Source: Comamonas sp. GB3 AK4-5 (lineage in GTDB: Bacteria > Pseudomonadota > Gammaproteobacteria > Burkholderiales > Burkholderiaceae_C). From it: DNA of 64,000 nucleotides. The stretch covers positions 248,001-312,000 of the forward strand of contig NZ_CP166730.1 in assembly GCF_041320665.1 (NCBI RefSeq), in the 5' to 3' direction. The notes under the pieces were generated by a model. It saw only the letters and a list, made by a program, of their open reading frames with translations, did no database searches and was not told where the DNA came from. A program made the position numbers and the translations under genes. Shown here in pieces: positions 54,337 to 62,634 of this stretch (positions within the stretch are counted from its first letter, which is position 1; each line of letters opens with the position of its first letter).

Positions 54337-54503
54337 GCCGGAGCGGGCCTGGGTTTGTATTGGGCATTGAATTCCTCCCCACAACGGTCAGACAGCGGTT
54401 GAGGCGCGACGCGTGCCCGCTGACAGTACTGGCGTACGGCAAGGGCACGCAACAAAGCATCAAGCGCTGTATGGCCGCCTCCAAACAAGGCGGCCATACA
54501 GCG
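54337..54503 (-). repeat. Family-3 repeat, copy B, after the LDH-like gene
   Basis: Read on the minus strand it opens with a 16-bp hairpin (CGCTGTATGGCCGCCT with AGGCGGCCATACAGCG), then CTTGATGCTTTGTTG, GTGCCCTTGCCGTACG, GTCGCGCCTCAACCGCTGTC and ends GCCCGCTCCGGC. It matches copy A (32319-32481) along its length. It starts 11 bases after the stop of the LDH-like gene, as copy A starts after proQ. Confidence 0.75.
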
Positions 54504-54514
54504 ATGAAGTCTGT

Positions 54515-55459
54515 TTACAGCAGTTGCAGTCCGCCGGCGATGGTGGTGGAGAGCAGGGCCGCGCTGGCGCGCAAGGCCTCGGTCTCGGTCTCGTTCATGG
54601 AAGGCATGAACGGGGCAGAGGCGCCGCGTGCGCTGATCAGGTGGGGCAGGGAGACGCAGGTGTCGCGCACGCCCAGCAGCTCGGGCATGCAGGTGGAGAC
54701 GGCAAACACCGACTGCTCATCGGCCACGATGGCCTTGACCAGGCGGGCAATGCAGCCACCGATGCCGAAGTTGGACACGCCCTTGCCTTCCTTGATGCGG
54801 TAGGCCGAGGTGCGCACGTCTTCCGCAATCTGCAGCTGCATGGCGGCATCGATGGGGCGACCCAGCTGTGCGGCAAAGTCCGTCACCGGCATGCCGGCCA
54901 CCCAGGCGCTGCTCCAGTTGGGCACGGACGAGTCGCCATGCTCACCCAGCACATAGGCGTGGATGGCGGGGGGCGCCACGCCCAGGTAGTCGGCCAGCCG
55001 GTCGCGGAAGCGGATGGAGTCCAGCGAGCAGCCCGTGCCGATGGCCCGGCCCGGCGGCAGGCCGTAGCGGTGCACAGCGATGGCGGGCATGACGTCCACC
55101 GGGTTGGTGGCGAACAGCAGCACGGCGTCAGGCGCCACCTTCAGCACCTGGCCGATGATGGTGTCCGTCATCTTCAGGTTTTGCTGCAGCAGCTCCAGCC
55201 GGGTCTGGCCGGGTTTGAGGCTGGCGCCGGCGGTGATGACCACCACCGAGGCGCCTGCCAGGTCGGCGTAATCGCCTTCGCTGACGCGGGCAGCCGTGCC
55301 AAAGGCAGCGGCGTGGCCGATGTCGGCGGCCTCACCGGCCGCGCGGGCAGCGTTCTGGTCCACCAGGGTGATCTGGCTGATGCCGGGCGTAGCCGACAGC
55401 AAGTAACCCGCTGCGGCGCCGACCTGGCCGGCGCCAATGATGCCAATATGCGCGCCCAT
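54515..55459 (-). CDS. Lactate/malate dehydrogenase family protein (LDH-like 2-hydroxyacid dehydrogenase)
   Basis: A 314-residue NAD-dependent dehydrogenase. The NAD motif GAGQVG is at residues 9-14; catalytic His is in LGEHGDSSVPNW (residue 174), with Asp147 and Arg150 completing the triad (LDH D168/R171/H195). The substrate-selecting residue is Leu81, where LDH has Gln102 and MDH has Arg102, although the following Arg87 (R109) is kept. So it is LDH-like in frame, but the preferred 2-oxo acid is uncertain and may be larger and non-polar. It abuts an SLC13 carboxylate transporter, whose stop is its last neighbour upstream. Confidence 0.83.
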   Translation of the reverse strand: MGAHIGIIGAGQVGAAAGYLLSATPGISQITLVDQNAARAAGEAADIGHAAAFGTAARVSEGDYADLAGASVVVITAGASLKPGQTRLELLQQNLKMTDTIIGQVLKVAPDAVLLFATNPVDVMPAIAVHRYGLPPGRAIGTGCSLDSIRFRDRLADYLGVAPPAIHAYVLGEHGDSSVPNWSSAWVAGMPVTDFAAQLGRPIDAAMQLQIAEDVRTSAYRIKEGKGVSNFGIGGCIARLVKAIVADEQSVFAVSTCMPELLGVRDTCVSLPHLISARGASAPFMPSMNETETEALRASAALLSTTIAGGLQLL

Positions 55460-56968
55460 TTACAGCACTCCCATCCAAGGCCACAACGTGGAGGACAACA
55501 ACAAGATCAGGCCCAGACCGGCCAGCGTGACCACAATGCCCACCTTGGCGAACTGCGCGGTGCTGAAGGCATTGGTGCCGTAGCACAGCATGTTCTGCGG
55601 AGCGTTGGTGGGCAGGATGAAGCCAAACGACACCACAAAGCTCTGGATCATGACGATGCCGAAAGCGGTTTCGGTGCTGACGGGCAGGGTCTGGGTGAAC
55701 GCGATCATGATGGGGATCAGCGTGCTGGCCAGGCCGGTGGCCGAGGCAAAGCCCAAGTGCAGCACGATGCTGAACACCGACAGCGCACCAATCACGGCCA
55801 CCACGGGCAGCACGGACAGGCCCATCTGGCCCAGCGTTTGCTGTGCCAGCCAGCCGGCAGCGCCGGTCTTGGACAGCAGATTACCCAGGGAGATGGAGGC
55901 GGCAAACAGCACGATCGTGCCCCAGGGCACCAGCTTTTCGGCCTGCGACCAGTGCATCACACCGATCTTGGGCATCAGCAGCAGGGCAATACCGATCTGG
56001 GTGGTGGTGGTGGTGTCGAAGGGATGCAGCATGCCTTCGGTGGACCACATCACCAGCAGCAGGGCCGCCACGGCGATCAGGCGCTTTTCGGGACCGGTCA
56101 CCGGGCCCAGCTCGGCCAGTTGCTGGCGCAGCTTGCCGACCATGTCTTCACCGGCGGGCACTTGGGGACGGAGAATCCACAGTGCTGCAAAAAACAGCAC
56201 CACGCTCATGCCCAGGGTGAAGGGCAGGGCGGTGATGAACCACTGGCCCCAGGTCACGTTGTGGCCAAAGGCTTCCTGCATGAAGTTCAGGCTGATGATG
56301 TTCTGCGCAGCACCGGTCTTGATGGCCATGTTGAAGATGGAGCAGGCGCTGGCCGTCACGATCATCAAGGTGGCGCCCAGCGAGCTGTTCACCGCCAGAC
56401 CCAGGGCGGCAGTGATACCGATCATGATGGGGATCACCGCACCCACGCGGGCCGTGGCCGACGGGATGAACAGGGCCAGCACAAAGCCGACGATCATCGC
56501 GCCCAGCACCAGGCGGGCAGGCGAGACGCCGATCTTGCTCATCACGATCAACGCGATGCGCTTGTCCAGCCCCGTGTGCTTGAGTGCCACGGCCAGGAAC
56601 AGCGCGGCGGCCACCAGCAGCACGGCGGTGGAGGAGAAGCCGCTGAGCATGGTGGTCAGGGCGGCCGAGGAGTTCATGACCTTGCCGCCCTCGGTGAGGG
56701 AGGTGCCCATCAGCCCCAGCACGGCGGCGCCGGTCAGCACCACGGCGCTGTTGGCAGGGGAGACGCATTCGCTGATCCACAGCACCACCACCAGGACCAG
56801 CAGGCCCAGGGCCACCTGACCCGAGTCGGTCAGTCCGGCAGGTTGGGGCAGGGCCAGCACGATGCCATACAGCACCAGGCCTAGAAGAAGGTAAGCAAGT
56901 TTTTTATTGGAATCAGGCTCCGGTTTGGAGGTGATCGGCCCGGTTTCAGGTGCGGATGTAGACGCCAT
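55460..56968 (-). CDS. SLC13/DASS family anion symporter
   Basis: A 502-residue membrane protein with about 11 to 14 helices. The two SNT motifs of the DASS fold are seen as the TGAAQNIISLNF loop (about residue 230) and FILPTNAPQNMLCYG (about 455). These carriers take up di- and tricarboxylates or other anions with Na+. ATG 56968 follows GAGGAG. It lies directly before the LDH-like gene (no gap), so both are probably one transcript for a hydroxy- or oxo-carboxylate. Confidence 0.88.
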   Translation of the reverse strand: MASTSAPETGPITSKPEPDSNKKLAYLLLGLVLYGIVLALPQPAGLTDSGQVALGLLVLVVVLWISECVSPANSAVVLTGAAVLGLMGTSLTEGGKVMNSSAALTTMLSGFSSTAVLLVAAALFLAVALKHTGLDKRIALIVMSKIGVSPARLVLGAMIVGFVLALFIPSATARVGAVIPIMIGITAALGLAVNSSLGATLMIVTASACSIFNMAIKTGAAQNIISLNFMQEAFGHNVTWGQWFITALPFTLGMSVVLFFAALWILRPQVPAGEDMVGKLRQQLAELGPVTGPEKRLIAVAALLLVMWSTEGMLHPFDTTTTTQIGIALLLMPKIGVMHWSQAEKLVPWGTIVLFAASISLGNLLSKTGAAGWLAQQTLGQMGLSVLPVVAVIGALSVFSIVLHLGFASATGLASTLIPIMIAFTQTLPVSTETAFGIVMIQSFVVSFGFILPTNAPQNMLCYGTNAFSTAQFAKVGIVVTLAGLGLILLLSSTLWPWMGVL

Positions 56969-57140
56969 AGGTGCTCCTCGCAAGAGTGAAAATCGCCACA
57001 CGGATGCAACGATGCTAGTTCTTGCGCGCACTGCCTTACGTCAGATAAAGGATGCTTTTCCTTACAAAATTGATGCATATCAAGCAATATGTCGCCGACG
57101 GGACACATGCTGTAACACCGGGCGCCCGGGACGCCGTCGC

Positions 57141-57779
57141 TCAGGTGTTCCCCACGTAGGGATTGGTGGCGCGCTCGCGGCCAAAGCTGCTTTCCGGGCC
57201 GTGACCGGGGATGAACACCGTCGCATCGCCCATGGGCCACAGGCGCTGGGTGATGGAGTCGATCAGCTGCTGGTGGTTGCCCTGGGGAAAGTCGGTGCGG
57301 CCTATGCTGCCGGCAAACAGCACATCACCCACAAAGCAGCGCTCAATCTGCGGCGCGTGAAACACCACATGGCCGGGTGTGTGGCCGGGGCAGTGGCGCA
57401 CGGCCAGTGTTTCCTGGCCGATGCTCACGCTGTCGCCATCCGCCAGCCAGCGCGTGGGCACAAAGGGGCGCGATGGCGGAAAGCCGAACATGGCACCCTG
57501 CTGGGGCAGGCCATCAATCCAGAACTGGTCGCCCGGATGGGGGCCGATGATGGGCAGGCCCAACTGCTCGGCCAGATCGGCCGTGCCGCCCGCATGGTCG
57601 ATGTGGGCGTGGGTGATCCAGATGGCCTTGAGCTGCAACTCCAGCCGCTCCACCTCCCACAAAATGGTCTCCAGATCGCCGCCGGGGTCGATGACGGCGG
57701 CGTCCCGGGTCTGGTCACACCACACCAAAGAGCAGTTTTGCTGGAAGGCAGTGACGGGGATGGTGTGGTAGGCAAGCAT
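57141..57779 (-). CDS. MBL-fold metallohydrolase, glyoxalase II-like
   Basis: A 212-residue metallo-beta-lactamase-fold hydrolase. The metal motif THAHIDHAGG (about residues 56-65), the later His in HCPGHTPGH (about 131-139), Asp in GDVLFAGSIGRTDFP and His in FIPGHGPES complete the binuclear site. It resembles YcbL-type glyoxalase II proteins, which hydrolyse S-lactoylglutathione or other thioesters. ATG 57779 opens the family's MLAYHTIPVTAFQQN. The gap to its DASS neighbour holds nothing obvious. Confidence 0.88.
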   Translation of the reverse strand: MLAYHTIPVTAFQQNCSLVWCDQTRDAAVIDPGGDLETILWEVERLELQLKAIWITHAHIDHAGGTADLAEQLGLPIIGPHPGDQFWIDGLPQQGAMFGFPPSRPFVPTRWLADGDSVSIGQETLAVRHCPGHTPGHVVFHAPQIERCFVGDVLFAGSIGRTDFPQGNHQQLIDSITQRLWPMGDATVFIPGHGPESSFGRERATNPYVGNT

Positions 57780-57827
57780 GGCGTGGGAAGTGTTCTGAGA
57801 GGTTCTGAGAAAAGCAAGGCCGATTGT

Positions 57828-58050
57828 GGCCCAGCATGCAAAAAGCCTCTGTACCTGACGATACAGAGGCTTTGTCACCAACCCATGGTGTCGCCCGTAA
57901 AGGGGGCTCGAAACTGGCACGCTCTCAGTCAAAGACAGCGAGCAAGGATCTACGCTGGCCCAGCATGCAAAAAAGCCCCTGCACCTGACGGTACAGAGGC
58001 TTTGTCACCAACCCATGGTGTCGCCCGTAAAGGGGGCTCGAAACTGGCAC
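57828..58050 (-). terminator. Tandemly duplicated terminator unit downstream of azurin
   Basis: Two copies of a 93/94-base unit start at 57828 and 57957 (period 129). Each has a hairpin; in unit 1 AAAGCCTCTGTA pairs perfectly with TACAGAGGCTTT (57842-57873), in unit 2 the pairing is degraded by two changes. Read on the minus strand each runs into T5-T6, so they should end azurin transcription. The rest of each unit contains CCCATGGTGTCGCCCG and ends in the GAAACTGGCAC linker of the intergenic repeats. A truncated repeat (about 57921-57956) lies between the units. Confidence 0.7.
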
Positions 58051-58052
58051 AG

Positions 58053-58149
58053 GCCCATGTCAGGGCTCCGCGCAAGGGCCGCCCCGCCGCGCTGGTGCCG
58101 TCCCCCTCCGGCGCAGCCAGAGAGGGGGAAGACGCGCAGCGGCTCAGGG
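58053..58149. repeat. Reverse three-hairpin repeat after azurin
   Basis: Ends four bases from the azurin stop. Hairpin-3 arms GGCTCC (58064-58069) and GGTGCC (58093-58098) pair at five of six positions; hairpin 2 is closed by CCCCC/GGGGG around CGGCGCAGCC. Confidence 0.8.
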
Positions 58150-58153
58150 TGCT

Positions 58154-58606
58154 TTAGATCAACTTCAACGCACCCTTCATGATGCTGTAGTGGCCGGGGA
58201 AGGAGCAGAAGAAGCTGTAGTCGGTGCCGGCCTTGAGCTTGGCCACATCGATGTCGAAGGTGGTGGACTCGCCGCCGCCAATCATCTTGCTGTGGGCGAT
58301 CACGCGGGCGTCGCCGGCCTTCACGTAGTCAGCAGCGGCCGTGGCCTTCATGCCGTCGGCTGCCACGGCAGCCATGTCGGCGGTGCTGGACACCACGATG
58401 TTGTGGCCCATGGAAGTCTTGGGCATCTTGCCCACGTGCTTCAGCGTCACGGTGAACTTCTTGCAGGACTTGGGCACGTCGATGCTCTTGGTGTTGAACT
58501 GCATCGCGTCGTTGGATTCCACGGTCAGCGCGCAGTCGGCGGCCATGGCGGGGGCGGCAATAGCACCAGCGGCGCACAGGGCCACAGTCATCAGAATCTT
58601 CTTCAT
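58154..58606 (-). CDS. azu: Azurin (blue copper protein)
   Basis: A 150-residue exported cupredoxin. A 22-residue signal peptide ends APAMA-A; the mature protein carries His46 (TSMGHNIV), Cys112, His117 and Met121 in FFCSFPGHYSIMKG, the type-1 copper ligands, and the structural Cys3-Cys26 pair (ADC...KSC). Residue 48 is Ile where Pseudomonas azurin has Trp. It carries electrons in the periplasm, often to nitrite reductase or peroxidase. No denitrification genes are nearby. ATG 58606 gives the normal signal peptide. Confidence 0.96.
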   Translation of the reverse strand: MKKILMTVALCAAGAIAAPAMAADCALTVESNDAMQFNTKSIDVPKSCKKFTVTLKHVGKMPKTSMGHNIVVSSTADMAAVAADGMKATAAADYVKAGDARVIAHSKMIGGGESTTFDIDVAKLKAGTDYSFFCSFPGHYSIMKGALKLI

Positions 58607-58676
58607 GTGCGGAAACTCCTTCACAAAATCAAAAAACGAATCGGGGAATGCCGGACGGCAGACCACGTGCATTCTG

Positions 58677-58694
58677 TTTCAGAATTTTCTGAAA
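58677..58694. promoter_or_regulatory. Perfect 18-bp palindrome upstream of azurin
   Basis: TTTCAGAA-TT-TTCTGAAA is a perfect inverted repeat 71-88 bases before the azurin ATG, a plausible operator for a homodimeric regulator. The class is not recognised; it is not a good FNR or NsrR site. The rest of this 521-base gap (58607-59127) holds an AT-rich stretch near 58930-59020 with a short AAGCTT inverted repeat and the hairpin listed next; I see no gene. Confidence 0.45.
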
Positions 58695-59026
58695 ATTCGG
58701 CCCAATCAGAATGGGTACAGCTGTCAACGACGAGGGCAATACCGCCGCAGGCTTGCCAAACCCCGGCTTCTGTGGGCGTGATTTCGGGTCATGCGGACGC
58801 CGCGCTGTGTGCTGGAACTTCTTTTGAATTCAACGGCTTGCGACTCTCTGGCATGCGGCGGCGGAGCGCCAGGCTGTGAGGCACGGCAGCCTGGCGGGCG
58901 GTGGCAGGCATGGCAGCCGCTGGCGCAGCGCACCAAAGCTTGTGTTGTATCAAGCTTTGCGCACGGACAGACGGTGCAATAAAGGGGTTTTGCTATTTAT
59001 AAAAGAGCAATATATGCGTATGGAAA

Positions 59027-59060
59027 GCCAATCTCAGCCGTTTTTCAGGCGGAGATTGGC
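59027..59060 (-). terminator. Likely transcription terminator hairpin downstream of the exonuclease III gene
   Basis: GCCAATCTC (59027-59035) is complementary to GAGATTGGC (59052-59060) around a 16-base loop rich in A/T. On the minus strand it is followed by TTTCC, a poor T tract. It lies 67 bases beyond the xth stop. Confidence 0.45.
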
Positions 59061-59127
59061 GTCTTGCAAGCGATGGTTGCTCTGATTTTTGCGAATGCCG
59101 GCATGCGGCATCTGCGGGACCTAGCAC

Positions 59128-59946
59128 TCAACCTAGTGTGAGGTCGTAAGCAATGGTGATGGGGGCGTGGTCCGAGAACTTCTCGCCCTTGTAGATGGAC
59201 TCCTGGCGGGCCAGTGCGGCCAGTGCCGGCGTGGCCAGGTGGTAGTCCAGGCGCCATCCCACATTGTTGGCATAGGCCTGGCCGCGGTTGCTCCACCATG
59301 TGTAGCAGGCGTCGGTGGTGTCCGGCTGCAGCTGGCGGTAGACGTCGACGATGCCGCCCGTGGGCGCTACGGGGTCCAGGGCCATGTCCATCCAGGCGCG
59401 CTCTTCGGGGGTGAAACCGCTGTTCTTCTGGTTGCCGCGCCAGTTCTTCAGGTCTTCCTTGCGGTGGGCAATGTTGATGTCGCCGCATAGGATGAACTCG
59501 CGCTCGCCCTTCATGCGCATCAGGTGGGCATGCATCTCGGCCAGAAAGCGGAACTTGGCGCCCTGGCGCTCCTCGCCCGAGCTGCCGCTGGGGAAATAGG
59601 CGCTGATGATGGACAGCTTGCGCGCCGGCGTGTCAAAGCGCGCCTCCACATAGCGGCCCTCGGGGTCGAACTCGGCCGAACCCAGGCCCACGATCACATC
59701 CGACGGTGCATGGCGGGTGTACACCCCCACGCCCGAATAGCCTTTTTTCTCGGCAAAGTGGAAGTAGCCGGTCAGGCCGGCCAACTGCTCGAAGCGGCCC
59801 TGAATATCTGCAGCCTGCGCCTTGATTTCCTGTACGCAAATACAATCCGGGCCGGTCGCCGCAACCCAGGCTTCCACTCCTTTGGATGTGGCGGAACGGA
59901 TGCCGTTGAGGTTGAGGCTGGTTAATTTGAACAAGGAAGAGTCCAT
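59128..59946 (-). CDS. xth: Exodeoxyribonuclease III (AP endonuclease, Xth)
   Basis: A 272-residue EEP-fold nuclease of the ExoIII type. SLNLNGIRSA, the metal Glu in CVQEIKAQ (about 43), GDINIAH (about 160), the Trp/Asp-rich RLDYHLAT (about 232) and the catalytic Asp-His in SDHAPITI (about 263) are present. It removes 3' blocks and cuts at abasic sites. ATG 59946 has no ribosome site; a TTG at 59934 (start LFKLTSLN) may be the true start. The first ATG overlaps the pyrE ATG head to head. Confidence 0.9.
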   Translation of the reverse strand: MDSSLFKLTSLNLNGIRSATSKGVEAWVAATGPDCICVQEIKAQAADIQGRFEQLAGLTGYFHFAEKKGYSGVGVYTRHAPSDVIVGLGSAEFDPEGRYVEARFDTPARKLSIISAYFPSGSSGEERQGAKFRFLAEMHAHLMRMKGEREFILCGDINIAHRKEDLKNWRGNQKNSGFTPEERAWMDMALDPVAPTGGIVDVYRQLQPDTTDACYTWWSNRGQAYANNVGWRLDYHLATPALAALARQESIYKGEKFSDHAPITIAYDLTLG

Positions 59947-60649
59947 GGTAGTCAATGGCGCACAGCAACAGGATCAAGATCGTCTGGCACAGGAATTTGT
60001 GCAGTTTGCCGTGGACGCAGGCGTGCTGCGCTTTGGTGAGTTCAAGACCAAGGCCGGGCGCATGAGCCCGTACTTCTTCAACGCTGGTCTGTTCGATGAC
60101 GGCGCCAAGATGGGGCGCCTGGCGGAATTCTATGCAAAAGCCATTATGGCCAGCGGCATGGAGTTCGACATGGTCTTTGGCCCGGCCTACAAGGGCATTC
60201 CGCTGGCTGCCACCGTGGCCGTGGAACTGGCCCGCCTGGGCCGCAACGTCCCCTTTGCCTACAACCGCAAGGAAGCCAAGGACCACGGCGAAGGCGGTAC
60301 CCTGGTGGGCGCCCCGCTCAAGGGCCGCGTGCTGATCATCGATGACGTGATGAGCGCTGGGACTGCGGCCCGTGAATCCATTGCCTTGATCCGCGCTGCC
60401 GGTGCCACCCCCCATGCCGTGGCGATTGCCCTGGACCGCCAGGAAAAGGCCACGGAAAACGGCCAGGACGTGGACCACAGCGCCGTGCAATATGTGCGCA
60501 ACCAATTGGGGCTGCAGGTGGCCACCATCGCCACCCTGGCCGATTTGCTGCAATACCTGCAGGCCCAGGGCGCGGGTGGCGAGATGCAGCAACACCACGA
60601 GCGCGTGCTGGCCTATCGCCAGCGTTATGGGGTGGACGACAAGGCCTGA
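59945..60649 (+). CDS. pyrE: Orotate phosphoribosyltransferase
   Basis: A 234-residue enzyme of pyrimidine synthesis. FGEFKTKAGRMSPYFFNAG (about residue 32), the FGPAYKGIPLA loop and the PRPP motif VLIIDDVMSAGTAARES (about 135-150) are all in place. ATG 59945 follows AAGGAAG at five-base spacing; upstream frames are shadows of xth. It converts orotate and PRPP into OMP. The gene faces xth head to head. Confidence 0.95.
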   Translation: MVVNGAQQQDQDRLAQEFVQFAVDAGVLRFGEFKTKAGRMSPYFFNAGLFDDGAKMGRLAEFYAKAIMASGMEFDMVFGPAYKGIPLAATVAVELARLGRNVPFAYNRKEAKDHGEGGTLVGAPLKGRVLIIDDVMSAGTAARESIALIRAAGATPHAVAIALDRQEKATENGQDVDHSAVQYVRNQLGLQVATIATLADLLQYLQAQGAGGEMQQHHERVLAYRQRYGVDDKA

Positions 60650-60680
60650 GCCTTTCTCTCTGAGCCCTACATCCTCGGTA

Positions 60681-60725
60681 TCACTCCCTCGCCCGCCTGC
60701 GGGAGAGGGTAGGGATGAGGGCCGG
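60681..60725. repeat. Isolated type-2 module after pyrE
   Basis: ACTCCCTCGCCC, a CGCCTGCGGGAG hairpin and AGGGTAGGGATGAGGGCCGG form a type-2 module in the orientation that follows pyrE. No three-hairpin partner is attached here. Confidence 0.65.
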
Positions 60726-60749
60726 TTTGCCGCGCTGGCTGCAGCGCAA

Positions 60750-61124
60750 TTAATCCCTTGGCTGCCGCGGCGCGGCCTGCTTCATAAAGCGTAGCGCCCA
60801 GCACACGGCCAGGGCCGCAGCCCAGGCCACTGCGGCGATGAACAAGGGCAGCGACCACAGTGAGGCGCCGTGCACGGCCATTTGCCAGGCCGGGTCGCTG
60901 GCCTGCAGCCAGGGGCGGTAGCCGGCCCACAGCCCATAAACCAGCCACAGCAAAGCGGCCACGGTATAGCCCAGCGCAAAGCGCTGGGCACTGGGGGCCT
61001 GGGTATGTGTGGGGGGCAGCTGGCGCCGGGCGCGCCAGACGCGAACAATGCCTGCAGCCACCAGCAGCGCGGCGGCCAGCATCGACAGGGCCAGCGGGCC
61101 CCAGAAATCCTGCAATGCATTCAT
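60750..61124 (-). CDS. Small predicted inner-membrane protein
   Basis: A 124-residue protein with three hydrophobic segments (about residues 9-27, 48-68 and 90-112) and a basic C-terminus (RFMKQAAPRQPRD). I do not recognise a family. ATG 61124 is chosen as the first after the DHH gene end; a longer frame overlaps that gene and is less likely. It sits between pyrE (convergent) and the DHH phosphoesterase on the same strand. Confidence 0.55.
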   Translation of the reverse strand: MNALQDFWGPLALSMLAAALLVAAGIVRVWRARRQLPPTHTQAPSAQRFALGYTVAALLWLVYGLWAGYRPWLQASDPAWQMAVHGASLWSLPLFIAAVAWAAALAVCWALRFMKQAAPRQPRD

Positions 61125-61174
61125 GGGGCTGGACGATAGCGCATGGCGCGCCTTCGCCCCCGCTCTCGCCCGCT

Positions 61175-62122
61175 TCAGGCCGGTGTGGCCTGGTGGTGGT
61201 CGCTGGTGATGCGTGCCACCAAAGCGGCCAGCACCTGGTCCGCTTCCTCGCAGGACACCTGGCAGGTGCCTGCAGCCAGGTGGCCACCGCCGCCGTATTC
61301 CAGCATCAGCTCGCCCACATTGGTGGTGCAGCCACGGTCCAGAATCGACTTGCCCGTGGCCAGCACGGTGTTGGCCTTGCCCCGGCCCCACATGACGTGG
61401 ATGGAAATATTGCACTGCGGGTACAGCGCATAGACCATGAAGCGGTTGGTGGCCCAGATGGGCTCTTCATCGCGCAGGTCCAGCACCACCAGGTTGTCGT
61501 GCACGGTGGCGCAGCGCTGGATTTGCGCCTTGGCGCGCTCCGTCTGCTCAAAATACAGCGTCACGCGCTCTTGCACATCGGGCAGTTGCAGCACCTGTGA
61601 CACCGGCAGGTCGCGGCAATGCTGGATCAGCTCCATCATCAGCGCGTAGTTGCTGAGGCGGAACTCGCGAAAGCGGCCCAGGCCGGTGCGGGCATCCATC
61701 AGATAGTTCAGCAGCGTCCAGCCCTGCGGGTCGAGGATGTCCTCCAGCGCGTACTGGGCCGAGTCGGCCTTGTCCACGGCCTCCATCAGCTCATCGGTGA
61801 TGGAGGGGAAGCGCGCCTTGCCGCCGTAGTGCTTGTAGACCACGCGGGCGGCCGAGGGCGCATGCGGGTCGATGATGTAGTTGCCCAGGAAGGCGCGGTT
61901 GCGCACCACTTCCGAGGCATGGTGGTCAAACACCAGATGGGCGCCCGGCACAAAAGGCAGGTTGGTGGTGATGTCGTTGCGCGTGATGCGCACCTTGCCA
62001 TCTTGCATGTCCTTGGGATGGACAAAGGTGATCTCGTCAATCATGTCCAGCTCTTTGAAGAGCATGGCGCAGACAAGACCATCGAAATCGCTGCGGGTGA
62101 CGAGGCGGTATTTCTGGCTCAT
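61175..62122 (-). CDS. DHH/DHHA1 family phosphoesterase
   Basis: A 315-residue protein. The N-terminal DHH domain has TRSDFDGLVCAML (metal Asp, about residues 9-22), and LVFDHHAS (about 63-70) with the DHH triad; a C-terminal DHHA1 domain ends in GGGGHLAAGTCQV, the substrate-binding glycines. The family includes RecJ, NrnA and GdpP; without their extra domains this is a stand-alone phosphoesterase acting on short oligonucleotides or nucleotides. The substrate is not readable. ATG 62122 gives a clean start. Confidence 0.88.
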   Translation of the reverse strand: MSQKYRLVTRSDFDGLVCAMLFKELDMIDEITFVHPKDMQDGKVRITRNDITTNLPFVPGAHLVFDHHASEVVRNRAFLGNYIIDPHAPSAARVVYKHYGGKARFPSITDELMEAVDKADSAQYALEDILDPQGWTLLNYLMDARTGLGRFREFRLSNYALMMELIQHCRDLPVSQVLQLPDVQERVTLYFEQTERAKAQIQRCATVHDNLVVLDLRDEEPIWATNRFMVYALYPQCNISIHVMWGRGKANTVLATGKSILDRGCTTNVGELMLEYGGGGHLAAGTCQVSCEEADQVLAALVARITSDHHQATPA

Positions 62123-62409
62123 GGAAATCGGCGTAGGAAAAGAGGCGGATCGCACGGATGCGGCAAGCGCATGCGTGCCGGTCAGACGCATTTCGTCACA
62201 TGATAGCGGCGCTCTCTGGGCGCCACCACCGGTTGGCCAACTGCACACAAGGGATGTCCCCAGGCGAATTGCTTCTGAAAAGAGAGCTGCATGTGCAGAT
62301 GTGCTGTGTTTTTCAGGCCTTTTTGGCCTAAAAAACGACGTTGCCCCAACATGGGGCGGTGGCCCTGAAACGACGCTTTAACGTGGCTTTAACGGCCATC
62401 TGGCCCCGA

Positions 62410-62634
62410 TTAGACGGCCGTCAGCCACACCGTGTCGCCTCCGGCGCTGGAGGGCATGGGGCGTATGCCCAGCAAGGCGGCATGGCGTTTGAGCAGGTCT
62501 TCAAACTGCGCGGCATCGATCTGGCCGCCGTCTTGCAGGTAGTCGCTGGCCACCTGCGAGGTGGTGAAGCTGGTGCTGCCAAATTTCTGGACGATGTTGC
62601 GCAGCTTGTCGAGGTTGATGGGGGCGGTGTTCAC
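62410..62634 (-). CDS. Small hypothetical protein
   Basis: A 74-residue protein from GTG 62634, which follows GGAGAA. It is soluble and amphipathic (LDKLRNIVQKFGSTSFTTSQVASDYL..), with the pattern of a small winged-helix or DUF; I do not recognise a family. The longer frame to 62748 would run into the promoter region of the next gene. The 287-base gap to the DHH gene holds a short AGGCC-T5-GGCCT hairpin near 62295-62320 but nothing else seen. Confidence 0.5.
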   Translation of the reverse strand: MNTAPINLDKLRNIVQKFGSTSFTTSQVASDYLQDGGQIDAAQFEDLLKRHAALLGIRPMPSSAGGDTVWLTAV

